The position numbers and the translations under genes were made by a program. A DNA stretch of 64,000 nt from Dermabacteraceae bacterium TAE3-ERU27 (GTDB lineage Bacteria; Actinomycetota; Actinomycetes; Actinomycetales; Dermabacteraceae). Position 1 is the stretch's first letter; each line of letters starts with the position of its first letter. Below, piece by piece: positions 36,363-45,970 of this stretch. Location: assembly GCA_019218415.1 (NCBI GenBank), contig JAHUUL010000002.1, positions 372,001 through 436,000 on the forward strand, written 5' to 3'. The notes below the pieces were generated by a model, which was given only the letters and a program-made list of their open reading frames with translations, ran no database searches and was not told the DNA's origin.

Positions 36363-37252
36363 GGCTTACTCCCGCCGTTGCCGTCTTCGCGTCCCTTTTG
36401 GCGTTCCTCTACGCGGTCTTCTTTGCGCTGATCCCCGCGCTGATCATCGGCGCTTTGTCTTTCATTGCCCTGGGCTCCGGGGTCGCGGCGGCGCTGATCT
36501 CCCGGTTCGAGCGGTCCACCCTGGCCGGGCTGCTCTCCCTTGCTGCCGTCCTGTCCCTCGTTTTCGTCTTTATTTTTGCTCTTGTCGCTGCCCGGTTTTT
36601 CTTCGGGATTGCCCGCTTCGCGGTCGGCCTGGCGTTTCTTCTCCTCGATGCGCTTCTTGGCCGATTCGCCCTCGCGCTGGTTTTCGTTGCCCTGGCCTTC
36701 GCCCTTTTGCTTGTTGCCCTGGCCGCCGCCCTTGCCTTTGCCGTTGCCCCGGCCCTTGCCGCCGTCACCGGAGTTGCCGCAGGGCTCGATCAGCTTCTTG
36801 GCCTCCTCCAGGACGCTTGCGCGCTGTTTCGCGTCGGCGATGTCGTCGCTTTTCTTTTCCAGGGTGAGCGCCAGGTTAATTTTGATCTTGCATTCCGCGT
36901 GCGGGGGCTGGTTCAGATCGTGGGAGGACTCCCAGTTTTGTAAAGCGGCGCGCAGGGAAGATTCGGCCTGTTCCAGCTTGCCTTCGCGAAGCAGGATGGT
37001 GCCCCGGTTGTAGTCAGCCAGGTAGGGCTCGAACCAGTTGGCGAAAAAGAGCGAATCGTTGCGTTCCTGCGCCGCCGGAAGCTCCTTTTGCGCGTAGTCG
37101 TCCACCACCAGGTGCGCGATCACGAACATGCTGAAGAACTTGAGCGCCAGTGCCGACAGCAGCAGTAGCGGTACGGCCAGGATCGCGGCCCAGATTAAGC
37201 GGACTTTGCGTAGCCATGCCCGGTCGAGTCCGTAGAGGGCGGGTCTGCTCAT
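36356..37252 (-). CDS. Membrane-anchored TPR protein with charged low-complexity tail (BatC-like)
   Basis: 298-residue protein beginning MSRPALYGLDRAW at ATG 37252, overlapping the VWA gene stop as ATGA. One membrane helix (about residues 18-42) is followed by a TPR-like helical region (YNRGTILLREGKLEQAESSLRAAL, about 80-103). The last ~130 residues are almost only Gly, Gln, Lys, Arg, Glu, Asp and Asn, so probably disordered. Order and composition match BatC-type genes of MoxR-VWA clusters. Role presumably scaffolding. A GTG or other start further upstream is unlikely. Confidence 0.8.
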   Translation of the reverse strand: MSRPALYGLDRAWLRKVRLIWAAILAVPLLLLSALALKFFSMFVIAHLVVDDYAQKELPAAQERNDSLFFANWFEPYLADYNRGTILLREGKLEQAESSLRAALQNWESSHDLNQPPHAECKIKINLALTLEKKSDDIADAKQRASVLEEAKKLIEPCGNSGDGGKGRGNGKGKGGGQGNKQKGEGQGNENQREGESAKKRIEEKKRQADREAGNPEEKPGSDKSKNKDENEGQDGSKGEQPGQGGPLEPGDQRRRDPGAQGNERQSADDQRGDQRKEDRVEERQKGREDGNGGSKPW

Positions 37253-38232
37253 TTCTTCCTCCCCACCGTTAGCGCAGGCATGGTGAGCGTCAAATACGCG
37301 CATTCCCACAGCAATAGCAGTGCGGCTCCCAGGGCGGGGATCCAGTAGTAGTCCTCGCGCGCGCTGATCTGCCCCTCTTGATCAGTTTTTATGCTGTGCA
37401 GATTCTTTATCGGAGCCAGTTTCCCGAGCACCGTGCTGTCTCTCTCCGTGTGCAGATAGGGAATGGCCATCTCTCTTGCGATCCGCTTTAGGTTCCTGAC
37501 GTCGGTACGCGAAATAGCGTCCGCCCCGGTGGCGGGGTCCTTAATGTACCCCTTGGGGGCATCCAGCCCGGAGGCGCGCATTTTGCCTCCCTGTTCGGTG
37601 CCGTAACCGATCACCGCGCCTCCGTTGAGCAGCCTGGCTATCGGCCTAAAATCGCGTGACTCACGATCGTCCGTGTTTTCCCCGTCGGAGAAGAAGTAGA
37701 GCAGTCGCAAGTCATCCGGGAACTGCGACTTTACGTCCGTTAGCTCCTCATAGATACGCTTCAGGGGACGATCCACATTGGAGCCGCGCGAGGTCGCAGT
37801 GGATTCCACCCGCATGGTGTCTACCCAGGCCAGCACCGCGCTCGTATCTGTCGTGTACGGCAGGCCGACGGTGGCCGACGAATCGAACGCGATGATGCCG
37901 AAACGCGCCCCCTGGTATTTCTCTACCAGTTCCCGAATATCCTTGCGCACCTGTTCCAGACGCGGTTTTCCGCCGGGGCCGTCCTCAGCCGCCATGGAAC
38001 CGGTCGTGTCCACCACGAAAAGCACATCGGCGTTTAGCCGCGAATCATTGCTGGTCTGCACGTAGGTGCCGGGGCGGGCCGCAACCAGGAGCAGCATGGT
38101 TACCAGCAGGAGCCGACGCACCCAGGCGAGCCTTTGTCCGGGCCGTTTCCAAACCAGCCACAGGCATAGCAGCGCGGCGGGCAGGAAGAGCGCGATAAGA
38201 GCGGGCCAGGAAAGTAAGGGTTGCCAGTTCAT
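37249..38232 (-). CDS. VWA-domain membrane protein (BatB-like)
   Basis: 327-residue protein with two N-terminal helices, a von Willebrand factor A domain (from about residue 75) and a C-terminal helix. The MIDAS motif is present as VVDTTGSMA (DxTxS variant), with later metal-site elements in FDSSATVGLPYTTD and YFFSDGEN. Predicted to display a metal-dependent adhesion domain on the outer face of the membrane. ATG 38232 overlaps the previous VWA stop as ATGA. Part of the moxR-DUF58-VWA cluster, where VWA proteins are thought to be clients or adaptors of the MoxR ATPase. Confidence 0.88.
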   Translation of the reverse strand: MNWQPLLSWPALIALFLPAALLCLWLVWKRPGQRLAWVRRLLLVTMLLLVAARPGTYVQTSNDSRLNADVLFVVDTTGSMAAEDGPGGKPRLEQVRKDIRELVEKYQGARFGIIAFDSSATVGLPYTTDTSAVLAWVDTMRVESTATSRGSNVDRPLKRIYEELTDVKSQFPDDLRLLYFFSDGENTDDRESRDFRPIARLLNGGAVIGYGTEQGGKMRASGLDAPKGYIKDPATGADAISRTDVRNLKRIAREMAIPYLHTERDSTVLGKLAPIKNLHSIKTDQEGQISAREDYYWIPALGAALLLLWECAYLTLTMPALTVGRKK

Positions 38233-39257
38233 CGCCTGCTCCTCCATCCCGCAAGCAGCATCAGGAATACGCTAATCGCGCTCAGCGCCCACAGCGGATA
38301 CGGGTAATCCGTGTATTGGCTCCGGGTTACTCCCCCGCTTTCCTGCGCAGTCGTGCGCTGAATGTCGTTCACGATGGCGGCCGCGGATTCCGGGCCGCGC
38401 AGCGAATAGAAAGTACCGTTCGCGCTTTCGGTGGCCTGCTGCAACTGCCGGGCACAGATCCCATCGGGGCAAATAAACGCGCCGGGGTAGAGCGTGTAGA
38501 GGTGAATCTTGCGTGCGGTCACGCTCTTCATCGCCTCGGGTAGCGAGAACACGGTCTTTCCGCCCACCTCGTTATCGGTAACGAAAATGATGGAACGGTT
38601 GCGTTCCTGATCGGCCCTATCGAACTGCCGGGAACAGGAAACCAGGCCGTCGGGGATCAGCGAAGCGCCCTCCTCACGGACGCGGGTGCCGCGCATGAAA
38701 CGCAGGAACTCTTCCTTCTGCTCCCTGGTGTAGGCGGACGGATTTTCCCGCGCCTTCAGCTCGTCTAGCTCTAACACCTTCGCGCCTAGTTCCAGCTGAC
38801 GCCGCGCCATCGCATAATCCGTGGTCAAGGGGAATACGGTGCGGGCACCGGAATTGAAGATCGTAAGACCGATGCGTTCCCCGTGAAAGCTTTTCAGCGC
38901 CTCAGCGAACTGCAGCAGTATGGCGCGGTCGCTCTTAGCCATGGAGCTGGAAACGTCCAGGCAAAGCACGATGTCTCGCTGCTGTCCTCCCGTGACTGCG
39001 CTGTGCTGAGTAACCGGCCTGCCCGCCAGCAGCGCCACGCTAAGCAGGGAAAAGGCACAGGATATGACCAGCAGCCACCGCCAGATGCGGGCGCGGCGCT
39101 GGGCGCGCACGAATTTGGGTAGTTGCCACAGGTAATCGGAGCCGGAAACCGGGATGGCGTCGCTGCCACGGTCGCGTCGGCGGCGCACCATGGCCGCCAC
39201 CAGGCCCACCGCAAGCAGCAGCAGGACCAGGGGAAGCCACCAGAAAGCTAACGCCAT
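38229..39257 (-). CDS. VWA-domain membrane protein (BatA-like)
   Basis: 342-residue protein. It has an N-terminal helix (3-23), a basic segment, a second helix (about 60-80), then a VWA domain with a perfect MIDAS DVSSSMA (about 100-106), IFNSGARTVFPLTTD and FVTDNEVGG, and a C-terminal helix before the stop. A 40-residue charged insert (KARENPSAYTREQKEE) sits in the VWA domain. ATG 39257 overlaps the upstream gene by 10 bases. Pairs with the following BatB-like gene. Confidence 0.88.
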   Translation of the reverse strand: MALAFWWLPLVLLLLAVGLVAAMVRRRRDRGSDAIPVSGSDYLWQLPKFVRAQRRARIWRWLLVISCAFSLLSVALLAGRPVTQHSAVTGGQQRDIVLCLDVSSSMAKSDRAILLQFAEALKSFHGERIGLTIFNSGARTVFPLTTDYAMARRQLELGAKVLELDELKARENPSAYTREQKEEFLRFMRGTRVREEGASLIPDGLVSCSRQFDRADQERNRSIIFVTDNEVGGKTVFSLPEAMKSVTARKIHLYTLYPGAFICPDGICARQLQQATESANGTFYSLRGPESAAAIVNDIQRTTAQESGGVTRSQYTDYPYPLWALSAISVFLMLLAGWRSRR

Positions 39258-39721
39258 TGCCTGATCACCTCCCGCACCCGCCGCAGCGAATCCTCTATCT
39301 GCCTATCGGAATCGGCCGCGAAGTCCGGTTCGTAAAGCCAGGCGATCGCCTCCCCGACCGGGCGGTTTCGCGGATCGGCCAGAACCTCGGTCAGCGAACC
39401 GCTAGATACGTCCACTCCGGTGGAGCGCAGCAGGAACATCCGCAATATCCCCGTGAGCTCCTGATGCGCGCGGCGGGCGGTGTATTCCCCGCTGGCAACG
39501 CGCGCGGAAACGTCCGCGGTAGCGCGCAGGAACTCCGCCTTGAGCGCCTCCAGGTCGCTCACCGTTGTGGTGAGCGCTCGCCGCAGGGCGTAGCGGTAGG
39601 TGAGGCTTTTTACCAGCAGAATGCTGGCGATCACCAGTGCCAGCAGCAGGAAGGAAAGAATCAACCAGGCCGGCGAGTAAGCCACGGGGGCGACTATCTC
39701 GTCGCCTTCGCTATATAGCAC
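39248..39721 (-). CDS. Membrane protein of the MoxR-VWA cluster (DUF4381-like position)
   Basis: 157-residue protein with one N-terminal membrane helix (about residues 17-37) and a helical cytoplasmic part containing GEYTARRAHQELTGILRMFLLRSTGVDVSSGSLTEVLADP, similar in arrangement to the DUF4381 proteins found between DUF58 and VWA genes. The family assignment rests on order and architecture rather than a clear motif. The GTG start overlaps the DUF58 stop by 11 bases. Confidence 0.7.
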   Translation of the reverse strand: MLYSEGDEIVAPVAYSPAWLILSFLLLALVIASILLVKSLTYRYALRRALTTTVSDLEALKAEFLRATADVSARVASGEYTARRAHQELTGILRMFLLRSTGVDVSSGSLTEVLADPRNRPVGEAIAWLYEPDFAADSDRQIEDSLRRVREVIRQWR

Positions 39722-40601
39722 TGCCCTGCCTCCTTCTTAGCGCCGCCACCATGTCGTTTACTACCGTGCTATCGCCGTCCGTGACGATCTGCGGGATGCG
39801 TAGCGCCGTCAGCATTTCCTTGACCTGCCGTTCCCGTGCGTCACGCACCTGCGCGGCCTGCGCCGCGATGTCGCGGCGGGAGCGCACGGCAGTTTCGATT
39901 ACGCGCGGATGTTCCACATCCCGCACGTCGCGATTCGGCTTATCGGGCTGCAGCGGGTCCGCGTCGCGCACTCTGACGATGAGCATGTCGTGGCGGACGG
40001 TCAGTTTGCGTAGCAACTGGTAGTCGGCGGTGCTCGGGTGGGCTTCGTCTGTCAGATAGACGATGAGCGATGGGCGCGCGATGACCTTGCTGGCTCGTTC
40101 CAGCAGCCAGGCGGAGTCGCTCGCGTGCGCCTGCAGGGTAGTGCTGCGTTGGATGGTGCGCAGCAGCAGTTCCAGGTGCCCGTCCGAGGCGCGGGCGGGG
40201 AGCTGAATGTGGTTGTGCGCGCTGCCCGCCACCAGGCTCACCAGGTCGCCGTTTTGCTGGGCGAGGTAGCAGATCAGCCCCGCCGCGGTGAGCATCGCGG
40301 CGCTCTTGCTGCTGCCGTCGCGGGCGGTGGCCGCCATGGCTCGCGAGGTATCTGCCACGATGGCGATGTGGCGTACGCGTTCCTCGTTGAAGCGCCTCAC
40401 CAGGGGTTCGTTGGTGCGAGCGCTCGCTTTCCAGTCGATATCGCTAATGCGGTCGCCCGACTGGTAGGTGCGCAGATCGTCAAAGTCTTCCCCGCTGCCC
40501 TTGAACTGTGACCGGCCGCGCCCCTGAATCAGCCCGCTGGTTTTCTTCAGCGTGCGTAGCTCTAGCCGCGCTTTTACGCGGGTGAGGAGGGAGGTCGCCA
40601 T
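39711..40601 (-). CDS. DUF58 domain protein
   Basis: 296-residue soluble protein with the DUF58 signature GSGEDFDDLRTYQSGDRISDIDWKASART (about 35-63), then a degenerate VWA-like fold (IAIVADTSRAMAA). DUF58 proteins accompany MoxR ATPases and VWA proteins and are thought to form part of a chaperone-like complex. The start is 3 bases after the moxR stop. The C-terminus (REVKEMLTALRIPQIVTDGDSTV) is typical of the family. Confidence 0.9.
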   Translation of the reverse strand: MATSLLTRVKARLELRTLKKTSGLIQGRGRSQFKGSGEDFDDLRTYQSGDRISDIDWKASARTNEPLVRRFNEERVRHIAIVADTSRAMAATARDGSSKSAAMLTAAGLICYLAQQNGDLVSLVAGSAHNHIQLPARASDGHLELLLRTIQRSTTLQAHASDSAWLLERASKVIARPSLIVYLTDEAHPSTADYQLLRKLTVRHDMLIVRVRDADPLQPDKPNRDVRDVEHPRVIETAVRSRRDIAAQAAQVRDARERQVKEMLTALRIPQIVTDGDSTVVNDMVAALRRRQGSAI

Positions 40602-40604
40602 CTG

Positions 40605-41639
40605 TTACGGAACCGGCACTGCCTGGAACACGGCGTCGATGATGGTTTCGGGCTTCATGCCACTGGCCAGCGCATCGAAGGTGAGCACGAGGCGGTGGCG
40701 CAGCACCGCGTAGCGCATGGCCTGCACGTCCTCCGGGATAACGTAATTTCGCCCGCTGAGCAGCGCGTATGCCTGGGCGACGCGCATGAGCGCGAGGGAA
40801 CCGCGGGGGCTGGCCCCGACCCGCACCGACTGCGATAGGTTCTGCACCGGGCGCGGCCCGCTACCGCGGGTGGTGAACACCAGGTCGATGATGTAGCGCT
40901 TGATCGCGGCGTCTACGTAGACCCGATCCACGCAAGACTGCAGGAAGCGCACGTCGTCCAGGGTGACGGCGCTCTGCTGCCCGCTGGGGGCGCTCAGGGT
41001 GCCGGCGGTGGAACGATCGAGGATGCCGTGCTCGTCCTGCGGGGAGGGGTAGGTCAGCACTTCTTTCATGAGGAAGCGGTCCATCTGCGCCTCGGGCAGC
41101 ACATAGGTGCCCTCTTCCTCGATCGGGTTCTGGGTGGCCAGCACCATGAACGGTTGCGGCAGCCGATACAGCTCGCCGCCGATCGAGGTCTGCTTTTCCT
41201 GCATCGCCTCCAGCATGGCCGACTGGGTTTTGGCGCTGGAGCGGTTGATTTCGTCAAGCAGCACGATGTTGGCGTGCACCGGGCCGAGCTGGGTCGTAAA
41301 GGTGCCGGACGAGTAGTTAAAGATCTGGGTGCCGATGATGTCGTTCGGCATCAGGTCGGGCGTGCACTGGATGCGGTGGAAGCTGCCGTCGATGGCGGAG
41401 GCGAGCGCCTGCGCGGCGGTGGTCTTGGCCAGGCCGGGCACGGATTCCAGCAGCACGTGTCCCCCGGCGGCGAGCGCGGTCAGTAGCGAGGTCCGTAGCC
41501 CCTGCTGGCCGACGATGCGCTCCCCCACGTGATTATTGATCGCAGTGGTTATCGCCGTGCAGCGGGACATTTCTTCCGCGCTGATGGCACCTTCGCGGGG
41601 CGCAAAAGAGGGGGAACGGTCGCCCACTGGCTGGGTCAT
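40605..41639 (-). CDS. MoxR-family AAA+ ATPase
   Basis: 344-residue AAA+ ATPase heading the VWA cluster. Walker A is ESVPGLAKTT (GLAKT variant typical of MoxR, near residue 70), Walker B VLLDEINRSSAKTQ, sensor 1 in MVLATQNPIEEEGTYVLPEAQMDRF, and the C-terminal lid RASPRG-like GASPRGSLALMRVAQAYA. MoxR proteins remodel or activate partner proteins, usually through VWA adaptors. ATG 41639 has GGAGG 5 bases upstream. An in-frame GTG at 41651 lacks a site. A TTGACG-containing promoter lies in the divergent gap. Confidence 0.93.
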   Translation of the reverse strand: MTQPVGDRSPSFAPREGAISAEEMSRCTAITTAINNHVGERIVGQQGLRTSLLTALAAGGHVLLESVPGLAKTTAAQALASAIDGSFHRIQCTPDLMPNDIIGTQIFNYSSGTFTTQLGPVHANIVLLDEINRSSAKTQSAMLEAMQEKQTSIGGELYRLPQPFMVLATQNPIEEEGTYVLPEAQMDRFLMKEVLTYPSPQDEHGILDRSTAGTLSAPSGQQSAVTLDDVRFLQSCVDRVYVDAAIKRYIIDLVFTTRGSGPRPVQNLSQSVRVGASPRGSLALMRVAQAYALLSGRNYVIPEDVQAMRYAVLRHRLVLTFDALASGMKPETIIDAVFQAVPVP

Positions 41640-41679
41640 CTGGGCCTCCACTGGATGAAGCAGTAACTGTACGGATCCT

Positions 41680-41716
41680 ACGCATAGTTACTTTACAGGG
41701 GTTAAATATGCGTCAA
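41680..41716. promoter_or_regulatory. Divergent moxR/glgX control region with inverted repeat
   Basis: ACGCATA (41680-41686) and TATGCGT (41707-41713) form a 7-bp inverted repeat with a 20-base spacer. Minus-strand TTGACG (41716-41711) with AAGTAA 17 bases on could be the moxR promoter, overlapping one arm. A plus-strand TTAAAT lies in the same space for glgX. A regulator bound across the repeat would affect both genes; no candidate regulator is adjacent. Confidence 0.4.
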
Positions 41717-41743
41717 CCGTGATGTTTTTGAGAGAATCGAGCG

Positions 41744-43909
<2,166 letters not shown>

Positions 43910-43955
43910 GAAGCAAAACGGCGAATAGCCGCCCCGATGCCACGGAGGCAGACGA

Positions 43956-45959
43956 ATGAGTAAAGCTGGCGCAAAAGGCCTGTCCGCTGGGATCGGCCGC
44001 ATCCCGATCGTTTCCGTTTCCCCCTGCGTGGACGGTGGCCGTTTTCCCGCTAAGTGCGTGACCGGGGAGGCCGTTACCGTCACGGCGAACACCTTCCGCG
44101 AGGGGCACGACGCGATGGGCGCGCAGGTGGTCTTGACCGACCCCGACGGCCGCGAGGTCTCCCGCACCCCGCTTTCCTGCGTTAACCCAGGGCTAGACCT
44201 CTGGCAGGGCACGGTGGTGCCGACCGCCGAGGGGATGTGGAGCTTCCACGTAGAGGCGTTCTCTGACCCGTACGCGACCTGGCTGCACCAGGCCGAGGCG
44301 AAGATTCCCGCCGGGGTTGACGTAGACCTCGTGTTCCTGGAGGGCGTGCGGGTCTGCGATCGTGCGCTGGCGGAGGTGTCCGCGGGTCTGCGCGACAAGG
44401 CCGACAAGAGCCTGCTGCTTTCGGTACGCGATTCCCTGCGCAGCCACAGCCTGCAGCCCAGCGCGCGCCTCGCGCCGGCGGCGTCGGCCGAGGTACGCGA
44501 GATGATGCGCCAGAACCCGCTCCGTGACGGGGTCACGCTGTCGGCTCCCCTGCCGCTAAAGGTAGAGCGTAAGCGCGCGCTTTACGGCTCCTGGTACGAG
44601 ATTTTCCCGCGTTCTTACGGCGCGCACTTTGATCGCGAAAGCGGCCGCTGGGTGTCGGGCACCCTGCAGGGCGCGCGCAAAGAGCTGCCGCGCATCGCCC
44701 GCATGGGCTTCGACGTGGTTTACCTGACGCCGATTCACCCGATCGGGCAGGCTTTCAAGAAGGGGCGCAACAACACCCTCGACGCGCGCCCGGAGGACCC
44801 CGGATCGCCGTACGCGATCGGTTCCGCCGACGGCGGCATGGAAGCGATCCATCCCGACCTGGGCAGCGTCGCCGATTTCGCGGATTTCGTCGCAGAAGCC
44901 AAGCGCCTAGATCTGGAAGTGGCGATGGACATCGCCCTGCAGTGCTCCCCCGACCATCCCTGGGTGGAGGAACACCCGGAATGGTTCAGTAAGCGCCCCG
45001 ACGGTTCCATCGCCTACGCCGAGAACCCGCCGAAGAAATACCAGGATATTTACCCCCTAAGCTTCGATACTGACTATCGCGGGCTCTACAACGCCATCAG
45101 GGACATTCTGGAGCTTTGGGTTTCGCGCGGCGTCACCCTGTTCCGGGTGGACAACCCGCACACCAAACCCGTGCGTTTCTGGGAGGAACTGCTGGCGGAG
45201 TTTTCCGAAAAGCATCCCGAGGTCATCTTCCTGGCGGAGGCGTTCACGCGCCCGACCATGATGCACACGCTCGGCAAGGTTGGTTTCCATCAGTCCTACA
45301 CCTATTACACGTGGCGCCACACGCCCAAGGAACTGAAAGAGTACCTGCTGGAACTGGTGGAGGCCGCGCCCTACATGCGACCGAGCTTCTGGCCGACCAC
45401 GCACGACATCCTGACCCCGTTTATGAGCCAGGGAGGCCGTAACGCGTTCGCGCTGCGCGCCATCCTCGCTGCGACGCTGGTGCCCACCTGGGGCATTTAC
45501 AGCGGCTACGAGCTGGTGGAGGACGTGCCGCGTCCGGGCGCCGAGGAACAGATCGACAACGAAAAGTACGAGTACAAGCCGCGCGACTTCGCTCTGGCCC
45601 TGCAGGAGGGGCGTTCCCTAGAGCCGCTGCTCAGCAGGCTCAACCGGATCCGCCGCGAGCACCCGGCACTGCAGCAGCTCACGGCGATAGATTTCCACCG
45701 CGCCGACGACGAACGCCTGCTCGTCTTTTCTAAGCGTGACCCGCTCAGCGACGACACCATCTTGGTGGTGGCACTCACTGAGCATCAGGGGGATAGCTAC
45801 GGCCACATCACCCTGGATCTGGAGGCCCTCGGCGTGAGCGGCACCCAATTCCAGGTGGAAGACCTGCTCACCGGCGAACGCTTCACCTTCGATGAGCGTC
45901 CCTACATCATCCTGACGGCGAACCACCGTCCCGCCCACATCCTGCGCGTAGTGCGCTGA
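43956..45959 (+). CDS. glgE: Alpha-1,4-glucan:maltose-1-phosphate maltosyltransferase GlgE
   Basis: GH13 subfamily 3 transferase of 667 residues that extends alpha-glucans with maltosyl units from maltose-1-phosphate. Family marks are GRIPIVSVSPCVDGGRFPAK at the N-terminus, VYLTPIHPIG, the covalent nucleophile Asp in LFRVDNPHTKP and the acid/base Glu in IFLAEAFTRPTMM. GlgE-type LGKVGFHQSYTYYTWR is intact. ATG 43956 has GGAGG 8 bases upstream. It feeds GlgB, 11 bases downstream. The enzymes that make maltose-1-phosphate (TreS-Mak or GlgM) are not in this window. Confidence 0.96.
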   Translation: MSKAGAKGLSAGIGRIPIVSVSPCVDGGRFPAKCVTGEAVTVTANTFREGHDAMGAQVVLTDPDGREVSRTPLSCVNPGLDLWQGTVVPTAEGMWSFHVEAFSDPYATWLHQAEAKIPAGVDVDLVFLEGVRVCDRALAEVSAGLRDKADKSLLLSVRDSLRSHSLQPSARLAPAASAEVREMMRQNPLRDGVTLSAPLPLKVERKRALYGSWYEIFPRSYGAHFDRESGRWVSGTLQGARKELPRIARMGFDVVYLTPIHPIGQAFKKGRNNTLDARPEDPGSPYAIGSADGGMEAIHPDLGSVADFADFVAEAKRLDLEVAMDIALQCSPDHPWVEEHPEWFSKRPDGSIAYAENPPKKYQDIYPLSFDTDYRGLYNAIRDILELWVSRGVTLFRVDNPHTKPVRFWEELLAEFSEKHPEVIFLAEAFTRPTMMHTLGKVGFHQSYTYYTWRHTPKELKEYLLELVEAAPYMRPSFWPTTHDILTPFMSQGGRNAFALRAILAATLVPTWGIYSGYELVEDVPRPGAEEQIDNEKYEYKPRDFALALQEGRSLEPLLSRLNRIRREHPALQQLTAIDFHRADDERLLVFSKRDPLSDDTILVVALTEHQGDSYGHITLDLEALGVSGTQFQVEDLLTGERFTFDERPYIILTANHRPAHILRVVR

Positions 45960-45970
45960 AGGAGAGCGTC

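Noticed and set aside
36356-36760. Charged tail of the BatC-like protein as a DNA tandem repeat
   Set aside because: The protein is low complexity, but the DNA shows no fixed period; it is a compositional bias rather than a repeat array.
36398-36943. Hydrophobic plus-strand frame opposite the BatC-like tail
   Set aside because: It mirrors the Lys/Glu/Gln/Gly-rich repeats of the BatC-like protein; strings of Ala, Phe and Leu arise from reversing those codons.
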